NCBI RefSeq assembly: GCF_020882245.1
Contig: NC_083598.1
Span: forward strand, 59,557,858-59,621,857
DNA: 64,000 nucleotides
Direction of reading: 5' to 3'
From: Rhopalosiphum padi
Taxonomy: Eukaryota; Arthropoda; Insecta; Hemiptera; Aphididae
The notes below the pieces were generated by a model. That model ran no database searches and was not told the DNA's origin. It worked only from the letters and a program-made list of their open reading frames with translations. Made by a program: the position numbers and the translations under genes. This document shows positions 26,250 through 40,230 of this stretch, one piece after another. Position 1 is the first letter of the stretch; the number at the start of each line of letters is the position of its first letter.

Positions 26250-28527
26250 ACTAAGTTAGTAGTTTTTATTTAATAAGATTTGATTTTGTCCCTTATAATG
26301 TACAATTAATGTATAATGACTTATATGAAATTATTTAATTTTATGCAAAAGTTACGTATACAACATTAAATTATAGTTCTAATAAATAACATACTATGGA
26401 AATTAAATAAAACAAAATAAATATGTACACGTCTTCCTATATTCAATAAATGTGTAAAAAAATATCGGTAGGTATGTATATATTATCTTTAAAAAAATAA
26501 ACAATTTATATATATATATATATGTTTATACTTCTAATTTAATTTTATTACATATAATTTTTTAAGTGTATATCCAAAATGTCTTAAAAATAAAATAAAA
26601 TAAAATATAGTTTGCAAACATTAAAAGGATGTAGTTATTTTAATCAAGCTAGGTATATATATACGAGAATATTGCATTATGACATAAATATTTGAGAACA
26701 ATGTATTTGTTTGAATAATGTTTATATATTATTATATATAAGCTATTACTTTATTTTATATATTTTACAATTATTAAAATTGGCTTTTTATGTAAAAACT
26801 TTAATTAATTAATTATGAAATATTTCCTCTTTTAAAATAATTGTTAAAAATACATGGTCAAAAAGAATCTGATATCTTTTGAACAATATTTTATTGTGAC
26901 AAAACTATCTTAGGTACTAAAATTTACCACATTCTAGAACACTATTTTTATTTATAGAATAAAAAATATTAATTTAATTATTCAAATATGACACTAATCA
27001 TTAAATTATATTTTAAAGCCTAGAACGATTGAACAATTCAAATTAACGTAATTGTCTAGTATTTTTGTTCAATTCAAACATCTCCAATCCAATATAAAGT
27101 TATTCATAATATATTATTAACACATTAAATATTTAACTTATATGGTTTAATGAATAGTTTTTATAATATTTATTAAATCGTAAATGTAAGTTTAAATAAA
27201 AACGCTTATAACTAACACCTAACAATATTCAACCTAACACTGTAGATGATTTTAGACAGTTTAATAAGTTGAAGTTGTATGCAATTCCTATAAACACTAT
27301 ATTAAAATCTATCTGAATAGATTATACTTTTGGTATTTTGCGTAGTGTTCTTATTATATGTATCCTTATAAAGTTTTTATAATAATATTTTAGTGGTTAA
27401 TTGTAATTACTATAAATTTCAAGTGTCTAAAATAACTTAGTCGATGAGAAAAAACTGAAAAAGATACACGTTTTACTATATCGTTAAAAATCGAAAACAC
27501 ATCTGGTATTGTTGTTTCACATATTATTATCTCTTAAACTTATATTTATATTATTTTACGATATCCCAATCTAGGATTTGACTTTACATTAAATTAAATG
27601 CGAGGGCATAATATATTATAAGAATACAAAACTTGCGATATGATATTTATTATAAACTTGACGATGTACTAAGTATAAAATATGTTTTTAAAATCAACTC
27701 GTAATTTAAAATATACAGCTTTTAAACTAAAGATTCTTAAATTATAAGTTCACTGTTACGAAAATCTAATTTTTGAACTTAACAAACACATTTTAAAAAT
27801 AAGACGCTTACCGGCCTCGGAGTAATAAGTCGTAACGCGTTTCTATGATGCATAGTATAGCCATACCTATATAATATCTACATAATAAGAGTATTGTAAT
27901 GATTTACCATAGCAGCGACGTATCCATGTCTGCGGACGGAAACGACGGTGTTTTCCTATTATAATTGATCCAAAAATACAATAACCGCGGCGGTTGGTCG
28001 GTATCGACTGAACGACGGTTCGCCGGCGGTGGCTCGTTTTATTCGACCGGAATCGACGTCGTCCGCTATGATCGCCGTCCAGCGGGGAGGGGTCGGGACG
28101 TGACGGGATGAGGGGAAATCGGACGGAACGCGGGTAGGTAAGTGCGATGAGTCGGCCGCTACTGTGGTGGAAAGGCGCGTGAACTTGTAGGTTCATATGG
28201 GCGGGTGAGTGCCAATGGTATATGCGACGGATGGGGAAGGTCGTAACAGAGCGTAAAACATAATGAAAAGCGTTCTACTTGATCCGTAGGTTTCCCCGAC
28301 GACGGAACGTTATTACATGGGTTCCGTCTGTCCGGGCGGCCTTGTGCGACGAGGGTAGGGGAGATCACATAGAGGTGTGCGACGAAAATCTTTCACGAAA
28401 ACGACGACACCGTCGCCGTGCGCATATTATTATATTACTATTGTATACCTACTGTTGTACACGCACGTCTAATATTATATCATTATCGTTGTAATTATAA
28501 ATATAATACAATATATTATACATGCTC

Positions 28528-28567
28528 ATGTGCCTATACACGTGTACGATGATTGGTATAGGCACAT
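28528..28567. repeat. Short hairpin, 11-bp stem
   Basis: atgtgcctata at 28,528-28,538 is the reverse complement of tataggcacat at 28,557-28,567, with an 18-nt loop containing the palindrome cacgtg. It could be a protein-binding dyad or chance. Confidence 0.5.
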
Positions 28568-31438
28568 CGCGTGGCGTGTACGGTTAGGAGAAGAGTGTGC
28601 TTTTTTTTAAAAATATTATTATTTTCTTTTCTTTTGTCATCGGCTGACTGATCTCAAATAACTTCCGATCTGGTCATCGGTACTTCTTAATCGTTCGCTT
28701 TACCGTCATTGACGTTTTCAGGCTGTACAAAACAATATATGATTCGACCAATAGCTCGACCGATGAATAGACTATACACCTCAACTGTGTAAAACTAGAA
28801 CATAATAATAAAATAAAATGGTCAACTGTTATTATAAATAAAAATTGTAATGTGTTATATAAAATCAATCTTATATTTTAGGCTAAATCGATCCATATTA
28901 TCATGTCTTTACGTATTCATTCTGAAGTTCGATAGTTAATTTTTACCTATTTTATAAGAAGATATGTAGAGTTTTTTGAACTATGTTGTTTTAGTATATT
29001 TATGTTTGATAAAATATATATAAAATGTATACTACGTTTTTGGTCAAAATGCATAATTTTTGAATATCATCGATATTTCGCATAATGTATGACACACTAT
29101 GACGAGTAAATATTATCGTTTAAACAACCCGTTATTACTAGGTATATACTGTACATAGTATTAGTGTATATAATATGTGTAATATACTGTGCATATTTGA
29201 ATAATTTTGGAAAATAAATAACACATATTTTTCATCACAACATTTCATTTAAAAATTAGCAAATAAAACATGCTATATGATAAATTTATAAAGTAGATAT
29301 TATACACATGTATGGTAAGTCTACAATTCATTTTTGAATTCATCAATCATGTATTAACAATTATTATTAATGTATTATAATAATAAAATTTAGTATTTGA
29401 TAAACATTTAATTTATAAAAAAATATCACGGCTCTTTAATATTGAATATTTTGTGATGTGTATTTACTATTTTACATAGTTACATCTAAATTGTATATAC
29501 ATAGAGAATGTCACTCTCATCTGATCTACCAATTACATAATTCTTACTTATATTTACTTAAATATAAATTACAAACACAACCTCACACTGATTATAATGG
29601 ATCTTACGATTTTTTTAATATAACTTCCTTAAAAACTGTAGAAAATATTATAATTTATGTAGCCTCATATTAAAGAAACTTAATTTCAAAATAAACCCAA
29701 AAAACACCATAAACAATAAGTTATTTTTATTAAAAACCATACATTTAAATTATTCAATAATTTCTCAAGCAAATATGTTAAAGATCTTTTTATGTATGAG
29801 ATCTATTTTATTGTAGTGTTATTGAAGTGTAATGATATTAAGCAAATTTGTGATTTGACTATTTAATCGTATAATCTTACCAGTTTATATATGTTCGTTT
29901 TAATAATTATTTTTTTTATTATTATTCGTATTAGTTTCTTGAATTCTATACAAAATTATTCTTATATTGTACACATAATATATTTACAATTAATTTTATA
30001 CAACTGTTACATGCATACATTTTTTTTTTGAAAATAAAATATTTTCCTTAAATAAATAAATAAATATAAATATAAATATTATAAACATGATAAAATGGAA
30101 TCAATTATGAAAAAAATAATAATACATTAAGTGATAATTTATATTTCTGTAATGGTTTTTTTTCAGATAGATAGAAGTTTTAATCGAAATTGAATGGCAT
30201 TTCGGTTTCAAAACAGTATTAAAACATTTTAAGATCTTCGTAAATAAACGCGCGTTAATTAAAAATAATAATGATATTATATAGACATTGTAATTTGTTC
30301 GGTATACGAGAACCGTAGAAATTACTCAGTGTACCTTAACATAATTGCATATACCTAGTTTAAAATGAAAACTGAAAGCGTTAGTTTTTTACCCCGAAAA
30401 ACTCTCCAACCTATGGAACATCATAGAAGACAAGCCACGCACGTACACATTGTCTAAGACGTCCGGAATTTGTTTAATGGCTAGAGTTTTTGGCGTGAGC
30501 AACAATGGCATGCAAAGTCAATAAACGGGCCGTTATTATTCGTTATTATGAAAAGTGTTTAAGCATTGTTACAAAAGTGTGTCGAGATGATCCTGATTGC
30601 CGTTGATTAAATACCTCTGGGCATTGATATTCCTACAGCAGTGTCTATAACAATATAAATATGCGAAAAAACACGTATGGGCCCGGAGTGGTGCTGTACC
30701 CAAATATTATGAAGGTATACCTATCCGGGAATATCTACGGGATTAATGTAGATCAACGTAGTTGTTTGATTTTCCTGCAGTGCTTTGCTGAATATAATCG
30801 ACGATGGTCGTATACATATAATATTACACACGTATATATTGGATTGGTTCAGTGTAATTTATTAATTCAAAAATAATAATTATTATCGTCTTGCAAAAAT
30901 CGTATACAAACCGTTACTATCATTGTGTATTAATATGTGTATATTAAAGAATATTTTATTGAAAAAATATCAAATGCATAGAATATACTTCATAAAATAT
31001 ATGATTCCTACACGATGATTAACGTATATTATTTATTAATACATACCATTTTTAAAAATAAGAAAAATATTTCAATATATATAGAACTGAACTTTGGTCT
31101 AGATATGATGGTATCCACTATCCATTAGTATGTGTTTATAACATGTTCGCTATTTTCTATCATTTTAATATACAGTTTTGTAAGACAATGCACTAGTTAT
31201 ACGCTCAAATGCAATCACTACTCGAGTTTTAAGTATAATTCGTGTCCAATATGTATGTCGTCTAAGTAGAACAATCGTTTAGTGCAGCCGAAAGACAAAT
31301 ATGATAATTATTAACGTGCAAAATATTATTATAAACATTACAATTGGTTGAAACATTTACGGTCAATTCTTGTCGTAATCATACGTTTTTGCAATTGAAC
31401 TGCGTGTATTTATATATAATATGTATATTGACATGGAA

Positions 31439-31448
31439 ATATAAAAAG
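31439..31448 (+). promoter_or_regulatory. TATA box of gene B
   Basis: aatataaaaa, 66 bp upstream of the gene B ATG. Initiation about 30 bp downstream would leave a short 5' leader of roughly 35 nt. Gene D has the same arrangement. Confidence 0.65.
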
Positions 31449-31504
31449 CGTATGCAATTGAAGACAACTGGCCAGTTTAGGTAAGTCAATTGAAAACTGA
31501 CAAC

Positions 31505-32558
31505 ATGCGATTCGAAATAAATATTTGTCTTCTGTCGGTATTGTCGATTATTACCCAGATATCTGACTCAAGTCAGTCTGCCACAAATGGTTTACAGACT
31601 ACGGACTTGGATCAACCAGTACTAAAAGATGGTTTGACAACTGTGAACGATAGTGATTCAACGAACGGAAGGATTTCGAAAATGTTGCAGTGTTTTGTGA
31701 ATTTGTCGGACAAAGGCAGCGAGGCTACAAGGAACGAATGTCATGACGCCTTTTCGTCGATTTGGATTTCAGCACGACACCTGCTACTTGGAGATGACAA
31801 TGAAATTGGAGGTATTCGTACAGCTGGTAAAATTTTATTCTCCTTGATACCTCCAACCACAAAATGCTATTTTTTATTTTTGTTTTTTTTTTCTCGAATC
31901 CGATGTTTAATGATGATGGTTACAATTATTAACAATTATGTGACTAATATCAAACTCCTTTAAATTATTTACAATTTTCACACACAATATATTAATTATT
32001 AGTATACGAGTAGTATGCATGAAATCCATATTTAAAAACAAATCTGAAAATAATCATTTATGAATTTGAATACATTTATTTTTTTTAAATATATTGAGAA
32101 TTGATCTTCAAGATTGACATAAAAATACAATTTGTATCGAGTATTGATCACCTTCATTATGTTTACCCGTAATAACACGAATTCTAATATTTTGGTATAT
32201 TGGAGTGGTCGTGTCAGATTATTATAAAATATTATAATATCGTACAATATCAGGATTTAATTTTGACCAACTTTTGATACTCGTATAAAATTTGTTCTTT
32301 TTTTTCTGCAAAAATCTCGTTATAATTTTTACATTATTTCTTAAATTTTCAGAAAGTAAAAAATCGAAGAAAAAGCAATGGGATTTACAGACTTTAATGC
32401 TCGGTGCAGGAGTGAAGCTGATATTGTTCTTACCAGTTTTAGCAGTTCTAACGGGAAAAGCCATTTCGCTAAGTTTGACATCACTGTTGATCACATCTTT
32501 GGGTTTCCTCTACAGAAACCAATTGGACTCGTTTGCCAGACGCAATGATTCCGTATGA
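31505..32558 (+). CDS. Short Osiris-family protein (gene B), two exons
   Basis: Exon 1 starts at the ATG at 31,505 and encodes a signal peptide (MRFEINICLLSVLSIITQIS), a Ser/Asp/Thr-rich linker and a two-Cys region (Cys63 and Cys79, wider spacing than in genes A, D and E). The donor is probably GTAAAA after 31,826 (phase 1); a weaker GTATTC donor after 31,811 also keeps frame. Exon 2 runs from the acceptor at 32,352 to the stop at 32,558 and begins ESKKSKKKQWD, the Osiris basic patch. A long hydrophobic segment follows (about residues 119-155, including LILFLPVLAVLTGKAISL). The product is 175 aa (170 with the alternative donor), short for the family. The C-terminus (YRNQLDSFARRNDSV) has neither the long tail nor the AQxLAY-type motif of typical members. 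Exact orthology is not assigned. Confidence 0.8.
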
Positions 32559-32596
32559 TATATATTTTATATCTACTAAAATATATTAAATTATTC

Positions 32597-32602
32597 AATA
32601 AA
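32597..32602 (+). promoter_or_regulatory. Poly(A) signal of gene B
   Basis: AATAAA 38 bp downstream of the gene B stop codon, on the coding strand. Confidence 0.65.
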
Positions 32603-35600
32603 AGGTACCTGCTGAACATTGATTTTAAGTACAACTAACATTACACTATAGTATATTGTAATATTTACCCCGTGAGGGTAAACATTATGACATAATTATT
32701 TGTTATATATATCAAATTATAAATATAATAAAATAATAACATAATCTAATGTAAAAATTTAAAATGTATTAATCTTATATTAAGACATTTTATCCAATTA
32801 AATAAAGATTTATTTAATTTTTCAACAGACAAATGCACCAATTTGGATATAACCCATCTCCATACAGTTAGATACTTTTCTGATACCTTTTGGTATCTAT
32901 TGATTAGTTTAATTCATATTATTTATTTTTAGATTAACTATAGTCTACTTCTTAGTGTCATTTTATAACGTGTATTATACCTATAAAATATGTACTAACA
33001 CTGCGCAGAGAATATTTAAATGCAAATAAATTATATTATTATAACTATTTTAGTTTATGTAATTTATATAGGTTATAGTTATAGAAGTTGAAAATTAATT
33101 TTGCGTTCGACTGTTGTGTAATTACTTATTGAAGAAAATTAAAAAAAAAAAACCTGTACCAATAAATAAGTAATTTACTAGTTATATAAATTATTAGTTT
33201 TAATATTCTGTTATAATCATACTTAAATGTATAAATTATTATTTTTAAACTGTAAAATTTGTATTTAGTTTTAGATACTAAATTTATTTTAATTATTAAT
33301 CATAATACATAATTTATATCATATAAACTAATTTAAAGATGAATAATATTATAATGAATGAAATTATTTTAATTTATAACATTAACATTTTCTACACTCA
33401 CAAATTAGAAAAAAATGTAAGTTTATGTTTTATGTGAACAATAATACAATATTATGAATAAAACCAGACTATAGTTAAATAAACTTGAATAATTGTATGA
33501 CTGTTTTCTATGTTTAACAGTTTAACGCATAAACTGCTAGTTTTTTTTAAAATATTATGTTGTATCACTGTTTATAACTTACCTATAATATTATGATATT
33601 ATATTAATATGTATGTTTTATGTGAAACTGTTTAACAATCTACGCTGATCATCGTACAACAATATATTTTGACTCAAAATCTGTAGAGTGCAGGCTTAAC
33701 AAAGATATTTTGATTTATAGTTTCATATTCCGCAAAAGAGAAACGCCGATTCTAAGATCAACGTTTTGACGTGTCATGGTCATAATGACAGCTTGATTTT
33801 ACACTGGATATGTGCATAAAATCGTTTATTATTCGAATAAATTTCTCACGTTTAAAGTCATTTATGTCGCTTTTATTCAAAAATTGTTTTTTTTTAAATA
33901 GATAAAAATCACCCGGTTGGAATACCTAATTATTTTGTCCACATTAAATTACATATTCCGTTAGCAAAAATGTCCTTATTAAACAATAATAAATCTATAA
34001 CACACGTCGCCATAAATTGTCTAGGTATATACGAACCATCAGCTGTCCAAATATAATATAAATAAACTATTTTCATTTTTTTTTCTACGCAACGTGAATT
34101 TACTCAATGGTACCACCTACTATAATGAGAATTTCAACAACATCAAAACACTGATCTGCATGTGTGTCGAATACAACATACGAAAAAGCTTGGGGCGATA
34201 TGTAGACAATATTATAATAGTATGTAAGTACCTATACAACAATTATTATTACTTTTCATTAAGCCAGACATGTGCACCAGATGATATAAAACGGTAGCAT
34301 ACAAGACTATACAACACGGGCCGCGTATATAATAATATGACACATAGAGGTATTATAGTGCATTGTTTAGGGAAAAAACAAATCCTCATAAAAATATGTA
34401 ACTATGCGTATTATTATAGTTTAACGCGTGATAAAAAAACGCGCGTATTGTATAAACACTCACTCTTATACGCCAATGAATGCCATTTTCGACGTTTATT
34501 GTTTAGATGAAGTAAAAAATAATATAATGCTCGAGACACATATTTATTACTATTTGGATACTAGACGTTGTGCATTCAATCGTATACATTCAGTATTATT
34601 ATTTTTATAAGTTTCTTATTTTCCTAGAAACATATCCGACCATATCTTGGGATACTGTGGATATTTTTTATTTATTGGACATTTTTCAACATTTTAAACT
34701 ACCAAACATAAATAAATAAAAAGTAAATTACATACCTAAATTATTGATTGTGCACCGTATTATTAGTTTATACCTATACCACATTACCAATACATATAAA
34801 AATATTATTATAATGTACCAAATAAATATTTCACATTTTCCTGCTCAAGTATATTATAGTATAGATTATGTAACTAATAAAGAAGTATAATATAAATTTC
34901 ATCACATTACAGTAGCAGTTATACAGTCATAATTAAATTTAATATAATTATATATAATATGTACATTTTAGGAAATATAGACTGAATTTAATCGTGGTAA
35001 TTATACCTATACGCTATAACCATAATAATAATAATAATAATGTGTATTAAGATACTATTCAAAAATATTTTATTACAATAAACTTATACCAATAAATAAG
35101 TTAACTGACATAGTGTTAAGATCGATTTTAATAGAAAGTTATAAAAAACCGAATCGGGGGGTTGCTTGAAGAGCTTAGTCCACCTTCCCCTAACCTATTT
35201 AATATTGAATGTTTTGGGAATTAAAATATTTTTAATGTAATAAATATTAAGTGTATTTTATTTTATTTTTGTGTTCTAGAGAATAAAATCGAAATATGAA
35301 TTAAGTTTTTAAAATATTTATGCACTTACAGTAATTTTATCTAATTTGATATAGGATAATAGCATCGCCAAATACTTGCTACTATATACAATTATGTATA
35401 AAGAGCTAGAAAGTTTTATTTACCTCGATCCTGTAATAAATAAGAAATCAGCTAGTAGTGAACAATTTTCTATGGATCCCAAAATAATCTATCAGTGTTG
35501 AACAGAATTTTTATAAATAATTTATCATACATATTTTATCGATGCTAGATAAATGTTTTTCAATTTTATTTTTATAATCATTTTATTTAATACTAGTGCA

Positions 35601-36506
35601 AATAAAAATGTTTTATATTATATATAAATTATGACTATTGCCTAACCTGCAGTAAGTTATAACTCTATACAAATCGTATATTATAATAGTTATAATTTCG
35701 TGACAATTCTTTATAATATCATTATTTGTTCACATTAACATTATGTTGTAATGGTATCTAATGAATGTTAGAGAATTACCGTTCAGTATACTTAAGTACA
35801 TATACGCATACACTGCCAGTGTTATGCGCACAATGTCCCGTTGGAAGAGCATACTTATAATATAATATAATGTATTCATTGAGATATTGACTACGTAAAG
35901 GCCTGACGCGCATTCAGCAATTATGTTTCATGACCCCCTCGTGACGATAGCTGCGTCCTGCGTGTGCGAAACAATAATATAATATTTAGACACCATTCGA
36001 CAGAATGATTACAATAATATTCTACGAAAATAACATCCGTGCCATATGTACTTGGTGCTTGGCCATCTATAGAATACGGTTGGTACTGTTATCATACATA
36101 AAATACCTATATACCTAATATTATTGTAGTGTATACCTACAACGTTAAAGAATTTACCGTCACGGTTGATCATGTCATTTTTTTACAAGTTAAGTATTAA
36201 TGAATACTATTACTTTTTTTGTATTTTTATATTAACAGTAATTATTGTTGTTTTCAAAATATGTATACAATGATGTGTACATTGACATTTTGACAATTTA
36301 TTTCAATGTTTAAATATTATGGAAACAATTATTAAAAAAAAAAAAAAAAAAATGTTTTCTCCGCTGTAAATAAAAACATTGAATCACAATTGTACATGTT
36401 TTTGGTAGTCGCTATTATTGGCTATGTTAAATCATTAAGTAAAACATCGATAAGGAATAATGATTAATTGCTAAAACTAAATACCGATTATCTTAGTTAT
36501 TGTTTA

Positions 36507-36520
36507 GTTGCTATGGAAAC
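36507..36520. promoter_or_regulatory. X-box-like motif (RFX factor site)
   Basis: gttgctatggaaac matches the RFX X-box pattern (GTTGCC-AT-GGAAAC type) with both half sites in correct spacing. No ciliary gene is recognisable nearby, so function is unproven. Confidence 0.4.
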
Positions 36521-37144
36521 GAAACTGTATCTATCAGAAAAGCGAGTTTGTATCTAACACAAGAAATATATTTGATATGTTTTTACTCAAAATTCTTTAT
36601 TTGGACATCTGTTAGAAGTTTGAACAATAAATTTAATTGATAAATAATAAATAAAATAAAATAATGGTATACAAATAACAAAGTGAAAAAGTCTTTAAAT
36701 GGAAGTATTAGTTATAATATTATATTAATATTTAATACTAATAATGGTATTTAAAATAATAATAAGTTAATATATTAGATGCCAATATTGATCTATAGGT
36801 TTTTAATAATATATAATATCTTAAAACAATATTGAAATAATAAATATTAATCTGAGGATTTCTGGAGTATTTAAATTTCATACTAAAGTTAGTTTTATAA
36901 TAATATACTAATATACTAATATACCAAATACCAATGACCAATAATAAATTATAAAATATTTATATAACATTAAGAATATATAAACTATACTGATATGTGC
37001 TCTTTCCGCTTTATAAACGTACAACAGTACATTTTACGTTCACAATTTTACTCGGTTATTTTTAAATTATATTGAATTTATTAAGCATTTTAAAGTTAAA
37101 ATTATTATCTAAGAAATAATGTATGTCAATCCATTGTATTTATA

Positions 37145-37307
37145 CAATTTAGTCACGATAACTCGAAGTTGAAGGAACATAAAAATTATGTATATATAAA
37201 TATGTATTATTCGAGATATCTTACTCGAATTTTTAATAATTTATATTTCTGGAAAAATAAAATAAAATTCGAGTTGTCAAGTTTTTCGAGTTATTGTGAC
37301 TCGACTG
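37145..37307. mobile_element. Tigger/pogo-like MITE, about 163 bp
   Basis: The left end (37,145: caatttagtcacgataactc) and the reverse complement of the right end (from 37,307: cagtcgagtcacaataactc) align over 23 positions with about four differences, forming terminal inverted repeats ending in CTCGAA. Internal TCGA-containing motifs (attcgagatatcttactcga) and the CAGTCGAG-type terminus are typical of Tc1/mariner pogo/Tigger relatives. A TA precedes the left end; the right flank reads TG, so the TA duplication would be mutated on that side. It has no coding capacity. Confidence 0.6.
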
Positions 37308-38187
37308 TGTTTTAATTAAAAAGCTATTAAAACTATAACCATTTTGTAACTGCACATTTATATACAATTTAAAAATTGTCACAACTCATTTAAAATGTAC
37401 TATGCCGTATATTTTTTAAACGGAGACAACATCCTCATAACATCGATTAGTTATCATTTAAATAACATTTGTAGTAAAAATATTATAATACTACACTGAC
37501 TGCACAATGTACATAACGCTATATATTATGACAATTTACTATAATAGTATTAACTATTAAGTAATTATTTAAGTAGCTTATTACCATTTTATACTCTAAA
37601 TATTCCATAAAATAAAATGAGACCATTTCATTAAAATTACTTTATATATAAGTTAATACATATTGTACACAGTAATAATTATAAGTAGGCATGTAATGGC
37701 TCAAATTTATATAATTATAATATCTTGTGACCGTAATTATTATAACTAGAAAATGGATTTAAATATGAATCAAAATAATCAAAATATTTTAAAACTTTAT
37801 TTCGTTTTACAATATTAAGTTAATTGTTGCTAGCTATGTATTTAGTATAATAATAATAAACCCTATAAAAAAGTAAATCGATTTATATTTCAACCAAAAC
37901 ATTTAAAAATGGAAAATATTCTCAGGATTACGGTAAGAGTTTTGTGGTGTTGGCGCTTTTCCAATGCTCTTATATCGACGTCTTCTAAAAAACCAATAAA
38001 AAAAAATACGCATTCCATATATTTTATTTAATACCGAAACAATTTTAGTCGAATCTGAAAAAAAAAATAAAAAAATAGGATTAGTCAATCTTTCACTGAT
38101 GTGATGGACAAAATGCATAGATGCTTTTTATACGAAAAATCTAAAGCGCTTTGTGCTGTCAAACAATATAATATTTATGTATAATAA

Positions 38188-38209
38188 TATATATATATAT
38201 ATATATATT
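38188..38209. repeat. (AT)n microsatellite
   Basis: Run of alternating A and T in intergenic sequence. Confidence 0.8.
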
Positions 38210-39513
38210 ATAATATATTCATTGACATACACTTGAACGCGTACATCATAGGTATAGGTATCTATATAATATAGCCATGTAGGCATACACGGGAGCCTAT
38301 TTTTTTTTAACTAAAAATCATTACACTCGCATACACATACTATACAATATTAAATTCGTTTTTCACGTGCACGACTACAATAATATTATGACCTGTTATC
38401 GCCATATTAACACACTGAGACTAAACACAGTGATGCACCGTGTATCTTATACGCGGTCTTATGTTGTATTTAAGTCCTCGAACTTTTTCACACAACAATT
38501 AGTGTATCTCAAAATACTGTCGTTAAATATGAAAATAAAAAAAGTATCAACATAGTATACAAAATTATGTAAGTATATAAGATATTATAATTTATAATAT
38601 TCAAACATTTCAAGCAATAAATTATGTATTGTGTTTTTTTTGGTTTTACACTTACTATTTTATTTTTATTCAATTTAGCATAATATAAAGTGATTTAAAA
38701 AATAAATATGAGTCATAAATACTCTCCATTATATAAATGCCACTTTATTAGGAAATACCCAAGAAGAGGTTTAATAAAAATACGTAAAATACGTATAGTT
38801 ACAGTGGAAAAGGTTGGATATTATGTTTCAGCCAGAGAACTAAAATCAGAATTTACGCAGACAGGAGTAAGATGTCAAGCATCCGGGCCGTGAACACTTT
38901 TTTTTAACACTCTTATCTGCGGAGAAGATTTTAAAATTTTTATAATATAAATAAATAAAAATTATAAGTGTGTTATATAAAATTTATATTACGACAAAAA
39001 AATTTAATTTATCTGTATTGAACAAATGCATAAATAAATCAATATAAATTCTAGTACTTGGGTTCTTCTAATCAAAAAAAAAAAAAAAAAAAAATGGCCT
39101 AATAATAAAAACCAACATAAGTAATAGAAAAGTAATAGTGTTACCTATGGAAAAATACCTAACTCAAAATTGATATAAAAATAACTAAAAGTTCAGAAAA
39201 TATTATGAAATGTATACTCTTAATATTCGTATATGTCTCAAATACAGTGTCTCTTAAAAAAATCGATAATTTGGATTAAGTATATTCAAGGGAAAAATTT
39301 TCAAAAAAAATATATTTCTTCTATGTGGTCGTGTTAAAATTAAAACAGGATATTGGAGGAAAACATAATGATAAACTGAATTAACTCTTTAAAAAAACAG
39401 GATAATATCAAAGAAATTTCAAATAAATAATCTTTGGGACAGGTCGCGCGTGGATAAGACAAGAGTCATGAGTCATTATAAAGGATATACATTTAGGAAA
39501 ACAATACTGGTAA

Positions 39514-39663
39514 GAGGCTACTGAGAAGACAGTAGCGACAAGTTTGGAAAGATTATATTGGACATTATGGGGAAAAGTGGAGCTTCATATTCAGCGACAA
39601 ATAGTAATCGATACGGAAAATTGGAGAAAAGTTTGTTCAGCATTTGGTCTCAACGATCGGTGA
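39514..39663 (+). pseudogene. Decayed C-terminal fragment of a non-LTR retrotransposon ORF (possible)
   Basis: A 49-codon frame without ATG ends in ENWRKVCSAFGLNDR and is preceded by WTLWGKVELHIQRQIVIDT. The pattern W..KV..(x)n..D...WR.V resembles the extreme C-terminus of insect LINE reverse transcriptases (RW.D.V..DL ... DR..WR..V). The flanking sequence (39,330-39,510) is more coding-like in composition than its surroundings but is interrupted by stops. The call rests on a short weak pattern. Confidence 0.3.
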
Positions 39664-40230
39664 AATCAAAGAAGAAATGAAGAAGATTATTAAGTACCCA
39701 TTCTACTTAAACTCGTTGTCATAATGTTTATTAATGTTAAGTAGCAGTTCGACGTTAACGTTTTCGCTGTAATCGAGTAACAGTCCTAAATCGTTAGCAG
39801 TAAGTATAATAACCGTTTAAGATCTAGTTTGTGTGCTATTATTATGTTAATCTCGTCTTCCGCATAATATTAATTATTTTCAAAATTCGTATTGTCGCTT
39901 TATTATATTCTACTCGTAATATATTATAGGTCGACCGATCCGTTACAACCGACACCCTACGTAGTTTTGACGTGACGACATGCATAGTAAAATATTGTAT
40001 CATAGGCTATTTAGGTAAATAGCGCTTCCGCCGACGACATATATTTTATAATAATATCGTGGTACTTATCGTGTAGTCGATCTAAACACTCGCATCGTTA
40101 CCGTGTTCACGTCCATGTGTGTTACATTTTATTCGTCGTCGTACAGGTACCTGACGATAATGATGTTTAATGGCTATGGTGATGACGATGATGACGATGA
40201 TCACTTAAAATAGGCGGACAACCAAATCGG

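Larger units (their letters stand above)
23372..31438. other. Long intergenic region with no supported gene
   Basis: Mostly AT-rich sequence with short TAATAT-type motifs. Two stretches (about 24,360-25,470 and 27,900-28,410) are less AT-rich and contain many CpGs, but no open frame there resembles a known protein, and frames on opposite strands overlap each other. They may be promoters or non-coding first exons. An (AT)n microsatellite lies at 26,226-26,249 and a small hairpin at 28,528-28,567. Confidence 0.6.
32603..40230. other. Intergenic region between genes B and D, no supported host gene
   Basis: Very AT-rich. It contains a poly-A tract (36,334-36,352), an RFX-type X-box (36,507-36,520), a Tigger/pogo-like MITE (37,145-37,307), an (AT)n tract (38,188-38,209), a poly-A tract (39,074-39,094) and a decayed retrotransposon tail near 39,514-39,663. 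Other open frames are short, AT-driven and resemble nothing I know. Confidence 0.6.

Noticed and set aside
27867..28494. Arg-rich frames on both strands of the 28-kb CpG-rich region
   Set aside because: Overlapping frames on opposite strands with low-complexity composition follow from base content; no motif or splice structure.
38708..38893. 61-aa frame rich in Lys/Arg/Ile
   Set aside because: It has an ATG but no similarity I can name, no splice partner and no supporting neighbours; within chance for this length.
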